Shown here: positions 32,029 through 42,652 of the stretch, piece after piece
Position numbering within the stretch: the first letter of the stretch is position 1
Layout of the letters: each line of letters begins with the position of its first letter
Assembly (NCBI GenBank): GCA_016286665.1
Contig: JAEETX010000014.1
Span: 1 to 44,931 of the forward strand
Direction: 5' to 3'
From: Oscillospiraceae bacterium
GTDB taxonomy: Bacteria; Bacillota; Clostridia; Oscillospirales; Oscillospiraceae
DNA: 44,931 bases
Made by a program: the position numbers and the translations under genes
The notes under the pieces: model-generated
Database searches by the model: none
Seen by the model: only the letters and a program-made list of their open reading frames with translations
Told to the model about the DNA's origin: nothing

Positions 32029-32676
32029 TCAGCGGTCGATAACCCGGCGGATGTCCTCTTCCCGCCCCAGCACCATGAGGTGCTCCGTTTCGTTGAATAC
32101 GTGGTCCACCGGCGGCAGGGGCCGCATGTTGTCGCCGTTTTTGATGGCAAGGATGCTGAGATTGCAGCTGCGGCGGATATCCAGCTTGACGATGGTCTTC
32201 CCCACCCACTTTTTTGGCACGGTGATCTCATAGATGCCGTAGTCGGCGGTGAGGGGCATGCAGTCGAAGATGCTGTCGGAGCTTTCGGCGATGCTCAGGC
32301 GCTTGGCCGCGTCCTTCTCCGGATAGATCACCTCGTCTGCTCCGATGCGCAGGAGGAATTTCGCCTGTATCTCCTCGTCGGCCTTGCTGAATACTTTTTT
32401 GGCCCCCAGTTCCTTCAGAAGGCTGGTGATCTCCAGACTGTACTGGAAATTGCGGCCCACGCTGACGAAGCAGGCGTCAAAGCTGGGGATATCGAAGGAA
32501 CGCAGGGTCTCGATATTGGCGCAGTCGGCGATCTTGGCGCTGGTGACCACGTTCACCAGGTCCTCCAGGGGCTTGGGGTTGCGGTCCACGACCATGACCT
32601 CGCACTTCTGTTTGCTCAGCTCCCGGCAGAGGTGGTGGCCGAAGGTGCCCGCGCCGATGACAAGAAAGCTCTTCAT
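32029..32676 (-). CDS. trkA: TrkA/KtrA-family potassium uptake regulatory subunit
   Basis: This is a cytoplasmic RCK protein that gates the potassium channel subunit. The N-terminal Rossmann motif is GAGTFGHHLCRELSK (residues 7-21), with the nucleotide-ribose aspartate in VVDRNPK near 34. The C-terminal RCK_C domain spans about residues 135-215. The length of 215 matches the single-RCK KtrA type rather than the duplicated E. coli TrkA. It lies 37 bp after trkH in the same operon, with an AAAGGAG ribosome site. Confidence 0.94.
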   Translation of the reverse strand: MKSFLVIGAGTFGHHLCRELSKQKCEVMVVDRNPKPLEDLVNVVTSAKIADCANIETLRSFDIPSFDACFVSVGRNFQYSLEITSLLKELGAKKVFSKADEEIQAKFLLRIGADEVIYPEKDAAKRLSIAESSDSIFDCMPLTADYGIYEITVPKKWVGKTIVKLDIRRSCNLSILAIKNGDNMRPLPPVDHVFNETEHLMVLGREEDIRRVIDR

Positions 32677-32713
32677 GCTATGTAACTCCTTTCTTCCGGC
32701 TGCGCCGTCCGGT

Positions 32714-34045
32714 TCAGCCGACGGTGATCTCCTCCGCGGGGTACTCCACCGGAGGCGCGCTGCGCTTCTCCAGAAGCGCCACGGCGAAGGAAACGCTGCC
32801 CACCCTTCCCAGGAACATGAGCAGAGCGACGATGACGGCGGAGGGCGCGCAGAGGGATTGGGTGATGCCGGCGGTCATGCCCACGGTGCCGATGGCGGAC
32901 ACCGTTTCAAACACGGCGTCCACCGGGTCCAGGGGCTGGATGGCGCAGAGGAGGATGGCCGCCGCCAGGGCGATGCCGATGTTGAAAAACAACACGCTGC
33001 AGCTCTTGCGGAAGGTATCGGCGGAAATACTGCGGCCGAATACCGTGGGCTTCTCCCGCCCGCGGAAGCTGGCAAAGGTGAACAGGGCGATCACCGCCAG
33101 GGTGGTGGTCTTCACGCCGCCGGCGGTGGAGCCGGGGCTGCCCCCCACCACCATGAGGAAGATGGTCAGCAGCTTGCCCGCGCCGGACATCGCCCCGACG
33201 TCCACGGTGTTGAATCCGGCGGTGCGGGCCGTGACGGAGGCAAACAGGGCCGTCCAGAACCTCCCGCCGAAGGTCAGGCCTTCGCCGGTGGCGCTGCGCT
33301 CAAAGAGGAAGAACAGCGCGGCTCCCCCAAAGGTGAGGATGGCGGATACGATCATGACCAGCTTGGTATGCAGGCGCCAGCGCTTCACCTTCCAGCGGCA
33401 GCGGATCAGATCGTCCCACACCAGGAAGCCCAGACCGCCCACCTGGATCAGCGCTATCAGGGTGAGATTCACGATGGCGTCGTCATAGAAGGGCGTCAGG
33501 GAGCAGCCGGGGCTGAGGACCCCCATGAGGTCGAAGCCTGCATTGCAGAAGGCGCTGACGGAGTGGAAGACCGCGTACCACAGCCCACGTCCGAAGCCGA
33601 AGCGGGGAGCGAAGCGGATCAGCAGCAGCAGCGCGCCGGCCCCTTCAAAGGCGGCGGTGAGAATGACGATTTCCCAGGCCAGACGCATGATGCCCCCCAC
33701 CTGGGTGGTGTTGATGCTTTCCACCATTACTTCCCTGCCCCGAAGACCCATGCGCTTCTGGAACACATGGTAGAGGAAGGTAGCCACGGTCATGAAGCCC
33801 AGGCCGCCCACCTGAATGAGCAGCAGGATGACCCCGTGGCCGAAGCCGGACCAGCCCGTGGCCGTGTCCCGCAGCACGAGACCGGTGACGCAGGAGGAGG
33901 AGACGGCGGTGAACAGCGCCGTCAGGAAGGGGGCCGAATGCCCGTCCGCCGAGGCGACGGGCAGACTGAGGAGCAGGATGCCCAGCAGCACGATGCCGAG
34001 ATATCCCGCGACGATGATCTGGACATGGGTCAGCCTCAGCTTCAT
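32714..34045 (-). CDS. trkH: TrkH/KtrB-family potassium transporter
   Basis: This is the ion-conducting membrane subunit, with repeated membrane-pore-membrane units. Selectivity-filter regions are visible: SSSCVTGLVLRDT near residue 50, FHSVSAFCNAGFDLMG near 160, SVTARTAGFNTVD near 270, and SAIGTVGMTAG near 385. VGGSPGSTAGGVKTTT near 310 is the conserved gate region. The length of 443 fits KtrB. It is the first gene of a two-gene operon with trkA and has its own consensus promoter. GGAAGGAGAAGGG precedes the ATG. Confidence 0.95.
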   Translation of the reverse strand: MKLRLTHVQIIVAGYLGIVLLGILLLSLPVASADGHSAPFLTALFTAVSSSCVTGLVLRDTATGWSGFGHGVILLLIQVGGLGFMTVATFLYHVFQKRMGLRGREVMVESINTTQVGGIMRLAWEIVILTAAFEGAGALLLLIRFAPRFGFGRGLWYAVFHSVSAFCNAGFDLMGVLSPGCSLTPFYDDAIVNLTLIALIQVGGLGFLVWDDLIRCRWKVKRWRLHTKLVMIVSAILTFGGAALFFLFERSATGEGLTFGGRFWTALFASVTARTAGFNTVDVGAMSGAGKLLTIFLMVVGGSPGSTAGGVKTTTLAVIALFTFASFRGREKPTVFGRSISADTFRKSCSVLFFNIGIALAAAILLCAIQPLDPVDAVFETVSAIGTVGMTAGITQSLCAPSAVIVALLMFLGRVGSVSFAVALLEKRSAPPVEYPAEEITVG

Positions 34046-34102
34046 CCCTTCTCCTTCCCGTCCGAAGCCTTATCGGACCGAATCGCTTTCGTGAATTAAT
34101 TG

Positions 34103-34130
34103 ATTATAGCATATTTTCATGATATTGCAA
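34103..34130 (-). promoter_or_regulatory. promoter of trkH-trkA
   Basis: TTGCAA (34125-34130) is followed on the minus strand after 16 bp by a perfect TATAAT (34103-34108). The gap to the trkH ATG is about 57 bp. Confidence 0.8.
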
Positions 34131-34160
34131 CTCGGCTTTTTCCCAAAGCGGAAATTCCGA

Positions 34161-34189
34161 TTGCAGAACCGCCGGTCAGGGGGTATAAT
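34161..34189 (+). promoter_or_regulatory. promoter of fumC and the malic enzyme gene
   Basis: TTGCAG (34161-34166) and a perfect TATAAT (34184-34189) are separated by 17 bp. The fumC ribosome site follows 15 bp later. Confidence 0.85.
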
Positions 34190-34221
34190 ACCATGTTAAA
34201 TTACAGGAGGGAGGAAGCCGC

Positions 34222-35598
34222 TTGGAATACCGCATCGAACACGACGCTCTGGGGGAGGTCAAGGTCCCGGCGGAGCGGAGCTGGGGGGCCCAGACCCAGC
34301 GGAGCATCCAGAATTTTCCCATCGGCGTGGGAAGGGAGACGATGCCGCCGGAGATCATCCGGGCCTTCGGTCTTCTGAAAAAAGCCGCCGCCCGGGCAAA
34401 CCGCGCCCTTCTGCCCGAAAAGATGACGGAGGAAAAGCTCCGGGCGATTTCCGCCGTCTGCGACGAGATCATCGCCGGGGCCATCCCGGAGGAATTCCCC
34501 CTGGTGGTCTGGCAGACCGGCAGCGGCACCCAGACGAACATGAACGTGAACGAGGTCATCGCCCACCGGGGCAACCGGGCAGCGGGGAAAGCGCTGCTGC
34601 ACCCCAACGACGACGTCAACCTCTCCCAGTCCTCCAACGACACCTTCCCCACCGCCATGCATATCGCCGCCGTCCTCCTGCTGACGGAAACGCTGCTGCC
34701 CGCCCTGGAAGGGCTGATCGCCGCGCTGTGGCGGCTGGAAGCGGAAAACGCGGACGCGATCAAATGCGGGCGCACCCACCTGATGGACGCCACCCCCCTC
34801 AGCTTCGCCCAGGAGATTTCCGGCTGGCGCGCCAGCCTGGAGACCGACGGGGAACTGATCCGCCGGAGCATGACGCCTCTCATGGACCTGGCCCTGGGGG
34901 GCACCGCCGTGGGCACGGGGCTGAACGCCCCCAGGGGCTTCGGAGCGGAAGCCGCCGCCCGGCTGGCGGAATTGACGGGTCTCCCCTTCCGCTCAGCGGA
35001 CAACAAGTTCCACGCCCTCAGCAGCCGGGACGAGCTGGTCTTCTCCCACGGAGCGCTGAAAGCACTGGCGGCCGACCTGATGAAGATGGCCAACGACATC
35101 CGCTGGCTGGCCTCCGGCCCCCGCCTGGGCCTGGGAGAAATCTTCATCCCGGAGAACGAGCCCGGCTCCTCCATCATGCCCGGCAAGGTGAACCCCACCC
35201 AGTGCGAGGCGGTGACCATGGTGGCGGTGCAGGTCATGGGGAACGACGCCGCCGTGGGCTTTGCCGCCTCCCAGGGAAACTTCCAGCTGAATGTGTTCCT
35301 GCCGGTGCTCATATATAACTGGCTCCAGTCCGCCCGGCTCCTGGGGGAGGTCATGGCCTCCTTCGACAGGCGCTGCGTCTCCGGCATCCGCGCCAATCGG
35401 GAGAAGATGAAGGAGAATCTGAACGCCTCCCTCATGCTGGTGACGGCACTCAGCCCCCGCATCGGCTATGAGAACGCGGCCAAAACCGCCCAGAAAGCCC
35501 ACCGGGAGGGACTGACCCTGCGGGAAGCCTGCCTGGCCCTGGGTTACCTGACGGGGGAAGAATTTGACGCACTGTTCCACCCGGAACAAATGATATAA
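34222..35598 (+). CDS. fumC: class II fumarate hydratase
   Basis: The enzyme interconverts fumarate and L-malate without an iron-sulfur cluster. It belongs to the fumarase/aspartase superfamily with the signature [17 protein letters not shown] near residue 314, and [13 protein letters not shown] near 134 and [13 protein letters not shown] near 182 are specific to FumC. The start is a TTG at 34222, supported by AGGAGGGAGG at suitable spacing. The length of 458 is normal. Aspartase shares most of these motifs but differs around the ATPLSF region. It lies 16 bp upstream of a malic enzyme gene, giving a fumarate to malate to pyruvate route, and just upstream of the arginine cluster, whose ArgH releases fumarate. 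Confidence 0.95.
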   Translation: MEYRIEHDALGEVKVPAERSWGAQTQRSIQNFPIGVGRETMPPEIIRAFGLLKKAAARANRALLPEKMTEEKLRAISAVCDEIIAGAIPEEFPLVVWQTGSGTQTNMNVNEVIAHRGNRAAGKALLHPNDDVNLSQSSNDTFPTAMHIAAVLLLTETLLPALEGLIAALWRLEAENADAIKCGRTHLMDATPLSFAQEISGWRASLETDGELIRRSMTPLMDLALGGTAVGTGLNAPRGFGAEAAARLAELTGLPFRSADNKFHALSSRDELVFSHGALKALAADLMKMANDIRWLASGPRLGLGEIFIPENEPGSSIMPGKVNPTQCEAVTMVAVQVMGNDAAVGFAASQGNFQLNVFLPVLIYNWLQSARLLGEVMASFDRRCVSGIRANREKMKENLNASLMLVTALSPRIGYENAAKTAQKAHREGLTLREACLALGYLTGEEFDALFHPEQMI

Positions 35599-35614
35599 GG
35601 ATCGGTGAACGACG

Positions 35615-36790
35615 ATGGATTACATGAAAGAATCCCTCAAGCTGCATTACGAGTTGAAAGGCAAGATCGAAGTGACGGCCAGGGCCCCGGTCAGCGACCG
35701 GCAGAGCCTGAGCCTGGCCTACACCCCCGGCGTGGCCCAGCCCTGTCTGGAAATTCAGAAGGACGTCTCCAAAAGCTATGAGCTGACCCGCCGCTGGAAT
35801 ACCGTGGCCGTGGTAACCGACGGCACCGCCGTGCTGGGCCTGGGGGATATCGGGCCCGAAGCCGGGATGCCCGTCATGGAGGGCAAATGCGTGCTCTTCA
35901 AAGCCTTCGGCGGCGTGGACGCCATCCCCCTGTGCATCCGCTCCAAGGATGTGGACGAGATCGTGCGGACCGTGTCCCTTCTGGCCGGTTCCTTCGGCGG
36001 CGTGAACCTGGAGGATATCTCCGCCCCCCGCTGCTTCGAGATCGAGCGGCGGCTGAAGGAATGCTGCGACATCCCCATCTTCCACGATGATCAGCACGGC
36101 ACCGCCGTCATCACCCTGGCAGGACTCACCAACGCCCTGAAGGTGGTGAACAAGGAGCTCGGCAGGGTACGCATCGTCATCAGCGGCGCCGGCGCCGCCG
36201 CCATGGCCATCGCCCGGCTGCTCCTCTCCGCCGGAGCGAAGGACGTCGTCCTCTGCGACCGCCGGGGCGCGATCTATACCGGGCGGGCCGAGGGCATGAA
36301 CGCAGCCAAGGAGGAGCTCGCCGCCATCACCAACCCCGACGGCTGCAGGGGCAGTCTGGCGGACGCCCTCAGGGGCGCGGACGTTTTCATCGGCGTGTCC
36401 GCCCCCGGCCTGGTGACGCCGGAAATGGTACGCAGCATGGCCCCCGGCGCGGTGGTTTTCGCCTGCGCCAATCCCACTCCGGAGATCTTCCCCGCCGACG
36501 CCAGGGCCGCCGGGGCCGCCGTGGCGGCCTCCGGCCGCAGCGATTTCCCCAACCAGATCAACAACGTCCTTGCCTTCCCCGGCATTTTCCGGGGCGCGCT
36601 GGACGCGCGGGCCAGCGACATCAACGAGGAGATGAAGCTGGCGGCGGCCAGGGCTCTGGCGGAGCTCATCTCCCCGGAGGAGCTCAATGCGGAGAACATC
36701 ATCCCCGCCGCCTTCGACCCCCGGGTCTGCCCCGCGGTGGCCGAAGCCGTGGCGGCAGCGGCCAGGACCAGCGGCGTTGCGCGCATCTGA
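35615..36790 (+). CDS. malic enzyme (oxaloacetate-decarboxylating type), NAD(P)-dependent
   Basis: The enzyme oxidatively decarboxylates L-malate to pyruvate and CO2. Motifs are YTPGVAQPC near residue 37, DGTAVLGLGDIGPEAGMPVMEGK near 69-91, the metal-site FHDDQHGTAVI near 155, and the nucleotide loop SGAGAAAMAIARLL near 189. The length of 391 fits the short bacterial form without a phosphotransacetylase tail. The start is ATG 35615; a second ATG three codons later is possible. It is 16 bp after fumC and probably co-transcribed. Whether it uses NAD or NADP cannot be judged by eye. Confidence 0.93.
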   Translation: MDYMKESLKLHYELKGKIEVTARAPVSDRQSLSLAYTPGVAQPCLEIQKDVSKSYELTRRWNTVAVVTDGTAVLGLGDIGPEAGMPVMEGKCVLFKAFGGVDAIPLCIRSKDVDEIVRTVSLLAGSFGGVNLEDISAPRCFEIERRLKECCDIPIFHDDQHGTAVITLAGLTNALKVVNKELGRVRIVISGAGAAAMAIARLLLSAGAKDVVLCDRRGAIYTGRAEGMNAAKEELAAITNPDGCRGSLADALRGADVFIGVSAPGLVTPEMVRSMAPGAVVFACANPTPEIFPADARAAGAAVAASGRSDFPNQINNVLAFPGIFRGALDARASDINEEMKLAAARALAELISPEELNAENIIPAAFDPRVCPAVAEAVAAAARTSGVARI

Positions 36791-36826
36791 CAATTTTTAT
36801 TCATAATAATCCGAATTTTTATTCAA
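36791..36826 (-). promoter_or_regulatory. two tandem ARG boxes upstream of argG
   Basis: Read on the minus strand, two sites match the Bacillus ArgR/AhrC box (consensus CATGAATAAAAATKCAAK): TATGAATAAAAATTG (36791-36805) and TTGAATAAAAATTC (36813-36826). Their starts are 22 bp apart, two turns of DNA, as expected for a hexameric repressor binding one face. They end 7 bp before the argG -35 box. The match is seen; arginine repression is inferred from the family. Confidence 0.85.
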
Positions 36827-36833
36827 TTATCCC

Positions 36834-36862
36834 TTGACATTGGGGGAAATCCGGCTTACAAT
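36834..36862 (+). promoter_or_regulatory. promoter of the arginine operon
   Basis: A perfect TTGACA (36834-36839), a 17-bp spacer and TACAAT (36857-36862) form a strong sigma-A promoter about 56 bp before the argG start. Confidence 0.92.
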
Positions 36863-36918
36863 AGCGCATATCCTGAAAATCGGGCGGGCCATCCGCCGTT
36901 ACCTTAGGAGGTACAGTC

Positions 36919-38139
<1,221 letters not shown>

Positions 38140-38198
38140 GGGCATCGCCGGAGGGTCTGACTGCGCAATCCGCGCACCAGGACCCTCCGGCGAAGCCC
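38140..38198 (+). terminator. long hairpin between argG and argH
   Basis: A perfect 12-bp stem (38146-38157 with 38181-38192) lies within an outer GGGC/GCCC pair (38140-38143 with 38195-38198) and holds a TGCGC/GCGCA inner stem. No T tract follows directly, only an AT-rich stretch, so it may work as a partial terminator, RNA-stability element or inserted repeat. Part of its loop is repeated at 44827-44850. Confidence 0.55.
38157..38180 (-). repeat. 24-bp dispersed repeat, copy 1
   Basis: This is the inner part of the argG-argH hairpin. Its reverse complement matches 44827-44850 at 23 of 24 positions. The unit is itself partly palindromic (TGCGCA arms). Confidence 0.75.
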
Positions 38199-38241
38199 CT
38201 GATTCTATTTTAATTATTTATAACTCCCGGGAGGAGTAAAG

Positions 38242-39618
38242 ATGGCAAAGCTTTGGGCCGGAAGGACCTCCGGCGAAGTGAATGCGGCGGCGGACGATTT
38301 CAATTCCTCCATCCGCTTTGACAGCCGGATGTTCCGGCAGGACATCACGGGCAGCATGGCCCACGCCGCCATGCTGGGAGCCAGGGGCATCATCACCCCG
38401 GCGGAGGCGGACGCCCTGATCGCCGGGCTGCAGGGCATACTGGATGACCTGGAGGCCGGCAGGCTGACCGTCGACCCCGCCGCGGAGGACATCCACATGT
38501 TCGTGGAGCAGGTGCTGACGGAGCGGCTGGGGGACGTGGGCAAGAAGCTCCACACCGCCCGCAGCCGCAACGACCAGGTGGCCCTGGACCTCCGGATGTA
38601 CCTCCGGGGAGAGATCGACGAAATCAGCGCAAGCCTGAAGGCCCTGGCCGCCGTGCTGACGAAGCAGGCGGAGGCGAACATCGACGTCATCATGCCCGGC
38701 TACACCCACCTGCAGCGGGCCCAGCCCATCCTTTTCAGTCACCACATGATGGCCTATGCCATGATGCTCCTGCGGGACATGGACCGGCTGGCGGACTGCC
38801 GGAAGCGCATGAACCTCTCCCCCATCGGGGCCTGCGCCCTGGCGGGAACCAGCTATGACACGGACCGGCGCATGGAGGCGCGGGAGCTGGGCTTCGACGG
38901 CGTCGTCCGCAACAGCCTGGACGCCGTGGCGGATCGGGATTTCTGCCTGGAGCTCATGAGCGCCTTCAGCATCCTGATGATGCACCTGAGCCGCCTTTCC
39001 GAGGAGCTGATCCTCTGGAGCAGCTGGGAATTCCGCTTCATCGCCCTTTCCGACGATTTCACCACCGGTTCTTCCATCATGCCCCAGAAGAAGAACCCGG
39101 ACATGGCGGAGCTGGTGCGGGGCAAGACGGGCCGGGTCTACGGTGACCTGATGGCCCTGCTGACCGCCATGAAGGGCCTGCCCCTGGCCTACAACAAGGA
39201 TATGCAGGAGGACAAGGAGGCTGTCTTCGACGCCTGCGACACGGTGAAGGCCTGCCTGGGTATCTGCATCCCCATGCTGGACGGCATGACCGTGCTGGGG
39301 GAGAATACCCGCCGGGCCGCCCAGACCGGCTTCATCAACGCCACCGACCTGGCGGACTACCTGGTGGGCAAGGGGCTTCCCTTCCGCACCGCCTACAAGA
39401 TTTCCGGAGAGCTGGTGGCAGAGTGCATCCGCCGTGGCTGCGTGCTGGAGGAGCTGCCTATGGAAGCCTATCGGGCGCATTCCGAGCTCATCGGCGAAGA
39501 CGTCTACGCAGCCATCGACCTCGTTAGCTGCGTGGAAAAGCGGACCTCGGAGGGGGGCACCTGCCGCGCCTCCGTGGAAAGCCAGATCGCCTATGTGAAG
39601 GAGGTGCTGAACGCATGA
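38242..39618 (+). CDS. argH: argininosuccinate lyase
   Basis: The enzyme cleaves argininosuccinate to arginine and fumarate. It shows the superfamily signature GSSIMPQKKNPD at residues 276-287, HTARSRNDQVALDLRMY near 105-121, and GYTHLQRAQP near 153. The length of 458 is normal. The start has GGGAGGAG. Its stop overlaps the argC start (ATGA). The fumarate it makes can enter the fumC-malic enzyme route encoded just upstream. Confidence 0.98.
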   Translation: MAKLWAGRTSGEVNAAADDFNSSIRFDSRMFRQDITGSMAHAAMLGARGIITPAEADALIAGLQGILDDLEAGRLTVDPAAEDIHMFVEQVLTERLGDVGKKLHTARSRNDQVALDLRMYLRGEIDEISASLKALAAVLTKQAEANIDVIMPGYTHLQRAQPILFSHHMMAYAMMLLRDMDRLADCRKRMNLSPIGACALAGTSYDTDRRMEARELGFDGVVRNSLDAVADRDFCLELMSAFSILMMHLSRLSEELILWSSWEFRFIALSDDFTTGSSIMPQKKNPDMAELVRGKTGRVYGDLMALLTAMKGLPLAYNKDMQEDKEAVFDACDTVKACLGICIPMLDGMTVLGENTRRAAQTGFINATDLADYLVGKGLPFRTAYKISGELVAECIRRGCVLEELPMEAYRAHSELIGEDVYAAIDLVSCVEKRTSEGGTCRASVESQIAYVKEVLNA

Positions 39619-40550
39619 CGAAGGTATTCATCGACGGCAGCGCCGGGACCACCGGCCTGCGCATCCGCCAGCGGCTGGAGGGGCGGAAGGAGCTCACCCT
39701 CCTCACCCTGCCGGAGGAACTGCGAAAGGACCCGGCGGCAAGGAAAGAAGCCATGAACGGCGCGGACGTCGTTTTCCTCTGCCTGCCGGACGCGGCGGCG
39801 ATCGAGGCCGTCGCCCTGGCGGAAAACCCCGACGTCTGCGTCATCGACACCTCCACCGCCCACCGCACTTCCCCCGGCTGGGTCTACGGCTTCCCGGAGC
39901 TCGTCGGCGCGGAGAAGATCGCCGAAGCCCGGTACATCGCCAACCCCGGCTGTCACGCCAGCGGCTTCATCGCCCTCATCCGGCCCCTGACCGAGGCCGG
40001 TCTGCTGGCAAAGGACGCTCCCCTCAGCTGTTTTTCCCTCACGGGCTACAGCGGCGGCGGCAAAAGCATGATCGCCCAATATGAATCGCCGGAGCGGGAC
40101 AGCCTGCTGGATGCGCCCCGGCAGTACGCCCTGGGGCAGCAGCACAAGCACTTAAAGGAAATGACCGTTCTCTGCTCCCTGACAAGGGCCCCCGTCTTCT
40201 GCCCCATCGTGGCGGACTATTACAGCGGCATGGAAGTCACGGTGCCCGTCTTCGCGGATATGCTCCGGGGCAGCGCGGAGGACGTGAAGGAAGCCTATCG
40301 GGCGGCCTACACGGGAAAGCTCGTGCACTTCAACGAAACGCCGGACGAAGGAGGCTTCCTCTCCGCCAATGCCTACGCGGGCTTCGACGATATGGAGATC
40401 AGCGTGACCGGCAGCGAGGAGCGCATCCTTCTCACCGCCCGCTTCGACAATCTGGGCAAGGGCGCTTCCGGCGCCGCCATTCAGAACATGAATATCCGGC
40501 TGGGTCTGGAGGAAACCACAGGTCTCAGTCTTTCCGAAAGGATGAATTAG
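39615..40550 (+). CDS. argC: N-acetyl-gamma-glutamyl-phosphate reductase, short (type 2) form
   Basis: The NADPH-dependent reductase makes N-acetylglutamate semialdehyde. The N-terminal nucleotide motif is FIDGSAGTTGLRI at residues 5-17, and the catalytic cysteine is C113 in IANPGCHASGF. The length of 311 and the GSAGTTGL motif identify the shorter form rather than the ~345-residue form. The gene overlaps argH by 4 bp and lies one base before argJ. Confidence 0.96.
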   Translation: MTKVFIDGSAGTTGLRIRQRLEGRKELTLLTLPEELRKDPAARKEAMNGADVVFLCLPDAAAIEAVALAENPDVCVIDTSTAHRTSPGWVYGFPELVGAEKIAEARYIANPGCHASGFIALIRPLTEAGLLAKDAPLSCFSLTGYSGGGKSMIAQYESPERDSLLDAPRQYALGQQHKHLKEMTVLCSLTRAPVFCPIVADYYSGMEVTVPVFADMLRGSAEDVKEAYRAAYTGKLVHFNETPDEGGFLSANAYAGFDDMEISVTGSEERILLTARFDNLGKGASGAAIQNMNIRLGLEETTGLSLSERMN

Positions 40551-40551
40551 A

Positions 40552-41766
40552 ATGAAACTGATATCCGGCGGCGTCTGCGCCGCGAAGGGCTTCACCGCGG
40601 GGGGCATCCACTGCGGCATCCGGAAAAACCACACGAAGAAGGACCTGGCCCTGATCCGCTGCGAGGTGAGCGCTTCCGCCGCGGCGGTCTATACCACGAA
40701 CCTGGTAAAGGGTGCCCCCCTCACCGTGACAAAGGCGCACCTGGCTAACGGCAGAGCGAAGGCCGTCATCTGCAACAGCGGCAACGCCAACACCTGCAAC
40801 GCCGACGGCGTCGAGATCGCGGAAAAGATGTGTGCCGCGGCTGCCGGAGCCCTGGGCGTCGCTCCGGAGGATGTGATCGTGGCCTCCACCGGCGTCATCG
40901 GCCAGAGCCTGGACCTGACGCCCATCGCCGCGGCACTGCCCGCGCTGGCGGCTTCTCTCTCGGCGGAGGGGAATGACGACGCCGCGGCCGCCATCATGAC
41001 CACGGACACCGTGGACAAGCAGGCGGCGGTGGAATTCACCCTGGGGGGCAAGACCTGCCGCCTGGGGGGCATGGCCAAGGGCAGCGGCATGATCCACCCC
41101 AACATGGCCACCATGCTGGTCTTCATCACCACCGACGCCGCCATCAGCCCGGAAATGCTGCAGAAGGCCCTGAGCAGCGACGTGACGGAGACCTTCAACA
41201 TGGTCAGCGTGGACGGGGACACCTCCACCAACGACATGGTGACCGTGATGGCCAGCGGCCTTGCGGGCAACGAGGAGATCACCGCCGAGGGACCGGATTT
41301 CGCCCGGTTCATGAAGGCCCTGAACACCGTGACCATGCAGCTCTGCCGCATGATCGCCGGGGACGGGGAAGGCGCCACGAAACTGCTGGAATGCGCCGTG
41401 ACCGGCGCGCCCAGCCGGGAGATCGCCCGGACGACGGCCAAGAGCGTCATCTGCTCCAGCCTGGTGAAGGCGGCCATGTTCGGCGCGGACGCCAACTGGG
41501 GGCGCATCCTCTGCGCCATCGGTTATTCCGGCGCGGCGGTGGACGTGACGAAGATCGACGTCTCCTTCCGCTCTCCCAGGGGGGAGATCGCCGTGTGCAA
41601 AAACGGCGCGGGCATCCCCTTCTCCGAGGAAAAGGCCAAGGAGATCCTGCTGGAAAAGGAGATCGACATTCTGGTCGCCCTCAACGACGGGGCGGAAACC
41701 GCCGCCGCCTGGGGCTGCGACCTGACCTACGACTATGTGAAGATCAACGGCGATTATCGGACGTGA
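40552..41766 (+). CDS. argJ: bifunctional ornithine acetyltransferase/N-acetylglutamate synthase
   Basis: The enzyme recycles the acetyl group from N-acetylornithine to glutamate; bifunctional forms can also make N-acetylglutamate from acetyl-CoA. The self-cleavage site is KGSGMIHPNMATML, with the nucleophile T187. NSGNANTCN near 75-83 and the C-terminal GANWGRILCAIGYSG are typical. The length of 404 is normal. No argA gene is in the cluster, so the acetyl cycle with ArgJ is the likely route. It has an AAAGGATG ribosome site within the end of argC. Confidence 0.97.
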   Translation: MKLISGGVCAAKGFTAGGIHCGIRKNHTKKDLALIRCEVSASAAAVYTTNLVKGAPLTVTKAHLANGRAKAVICNSGNANTCNADGVEIAEKMCAAAAGALGVAPEDVIVASTGVIGQSLDLTPIAAALPALAASLSAEGNDDAAAAIMTTDTVDKQAAVEFTLGGKTCRLGGMAKGSGMIHPNMATMLVFITTDAAISPEMLQKALSSDVTETFNMVSVDGDTSTNDMVTVMASGLAGNEEITAEGPDFARFMKALNTVTMQLCRMIAGDGEGATKLLECAVTGAPSREIARTTAKSVICSSLVKAAMFGADANWGRILCAIGYSGAAVDVTKIDVSFRSPRGEIAVCKNGAGIPFSEEKAKEILLEKEIDILVALNDGAETAAAWGCDLTYDYVKINGDYRT

Positions 41767-41776
41767 GGTGCGGGAT

Positions 41777-42652
41777 ATGAATACGGCGCTCAGCAATCAC
41801 GAGCGGGCGGAGGTGCTGGTGCAGGCTCTGCCCTACATCCAGAAATACGTGGGAAAGACCGTCGTCGTCAAATACGGCGGCAACGCCATGACCAGCGAGG
41901 TCCTGAAGCAGCAGGTCATGGAGGATATCTGCCTGCTGCGGCTGGTGGGCGTCCGGGTGGTGCTGGTCCACGGGGGCGGCCCGGAGATCAATGACATGAT
42001 GGCCCGCGTGGGCAAGGAAGCGGTGTTCGTGGACGGGCTCCGGGTCACGGACCGGGAGACCATGGACATCGTGCAGATGGTGCTGGCGGGCAAGGTGAAC
42101 AAGACGCTGGTGAACCTGCTGGAGAAGCAGGGAGGCAAGGCCATGGGCCTCAGCGGCATGGACGGGCGGCTCATCGAGGCGAAGATGCGGGACGAGCGCC
42201 TGGGCTTTGTGGGGGCCATCACGAAGATCAACATCGAACCCGTCACGGACCTGCTGGACCACGGTTACATCCCCGTGGTGTCCACCATCGGCTGCGACCG
42301 GGACGGCAACACCTACAACATCAACGGCGACACCGCCGCGGCCCACATCGCCGGGGCCCTGAATGCCCAGAGCCTCATCATGATGACGGACGTGGCGGGC
42401 ATCCTGCGGGATAAGGACGACCCCGCGACCCTCATTCGGGAGCTGAACGTGGAGGAAGCGCTGGGTCTGTTCCGGGACGGCGTCATCGCCGGGGGCATGA
42501 TCCCCAAGGTGGACTGCTGCATCGAGGCCATCAACATGGGCGTGGAGAAGGTCATCATCATGGATGGGCGCATCCCCCACGCCATCCTCATGGAACTGCT
42601 GACCGACGAAGGCGCCGGCACCATGGTGAAAGGAGTGGAAGAACATGTCTGA
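41777..42652 (+). CDS. argB: acetylglutamate kinase
   Basis: The enzyme phosphorylates N-acetylglutamate. VVKYGGNAM near residues 32-40 and LVHGGGPEIN near 65-74 are the ATP- and substrate-binding parts, and INGDTAAAHIAGAL lies near 185. The ATG at 41777 is chosen because GTGAGG lies 8 nt upstream and the conserved N-terminal helix begins there; a GTG three codons earlier is less likely. The length of 291 with an N-terminal helix (YIQKYVGK) is the pattern of arginine-sensitive hexameric forms, so feedback inhibition is possible. The stop overlaps argD by 8 bp. Confidence 0.97.
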   Translation: MNTALSNHERAEVLVQALPYIQKYVGKTVVVKYGGNAMTSEVLKQQVMEDICLLRLVGVRVVLVHGGGPEINDMMARVGKEAVFVDGLRVTDRETMDIVQMVLAGKVNKTLVNLLEKQGGKAMGLSGMDGRLIEAKMRDERLGFVGAITKINIEPVTDLLDHGYIPVVSTIGCDRDGNTYNINGDTAAAHIAGALNAQSLIMMTDVAGILRDKDDPATLIRELNVEEALGLFRDGVIAGGMIPKVDCCIEAINMGVEKVIIMDGRIPHAILMELLTDEGAGTMVKGVEEHV

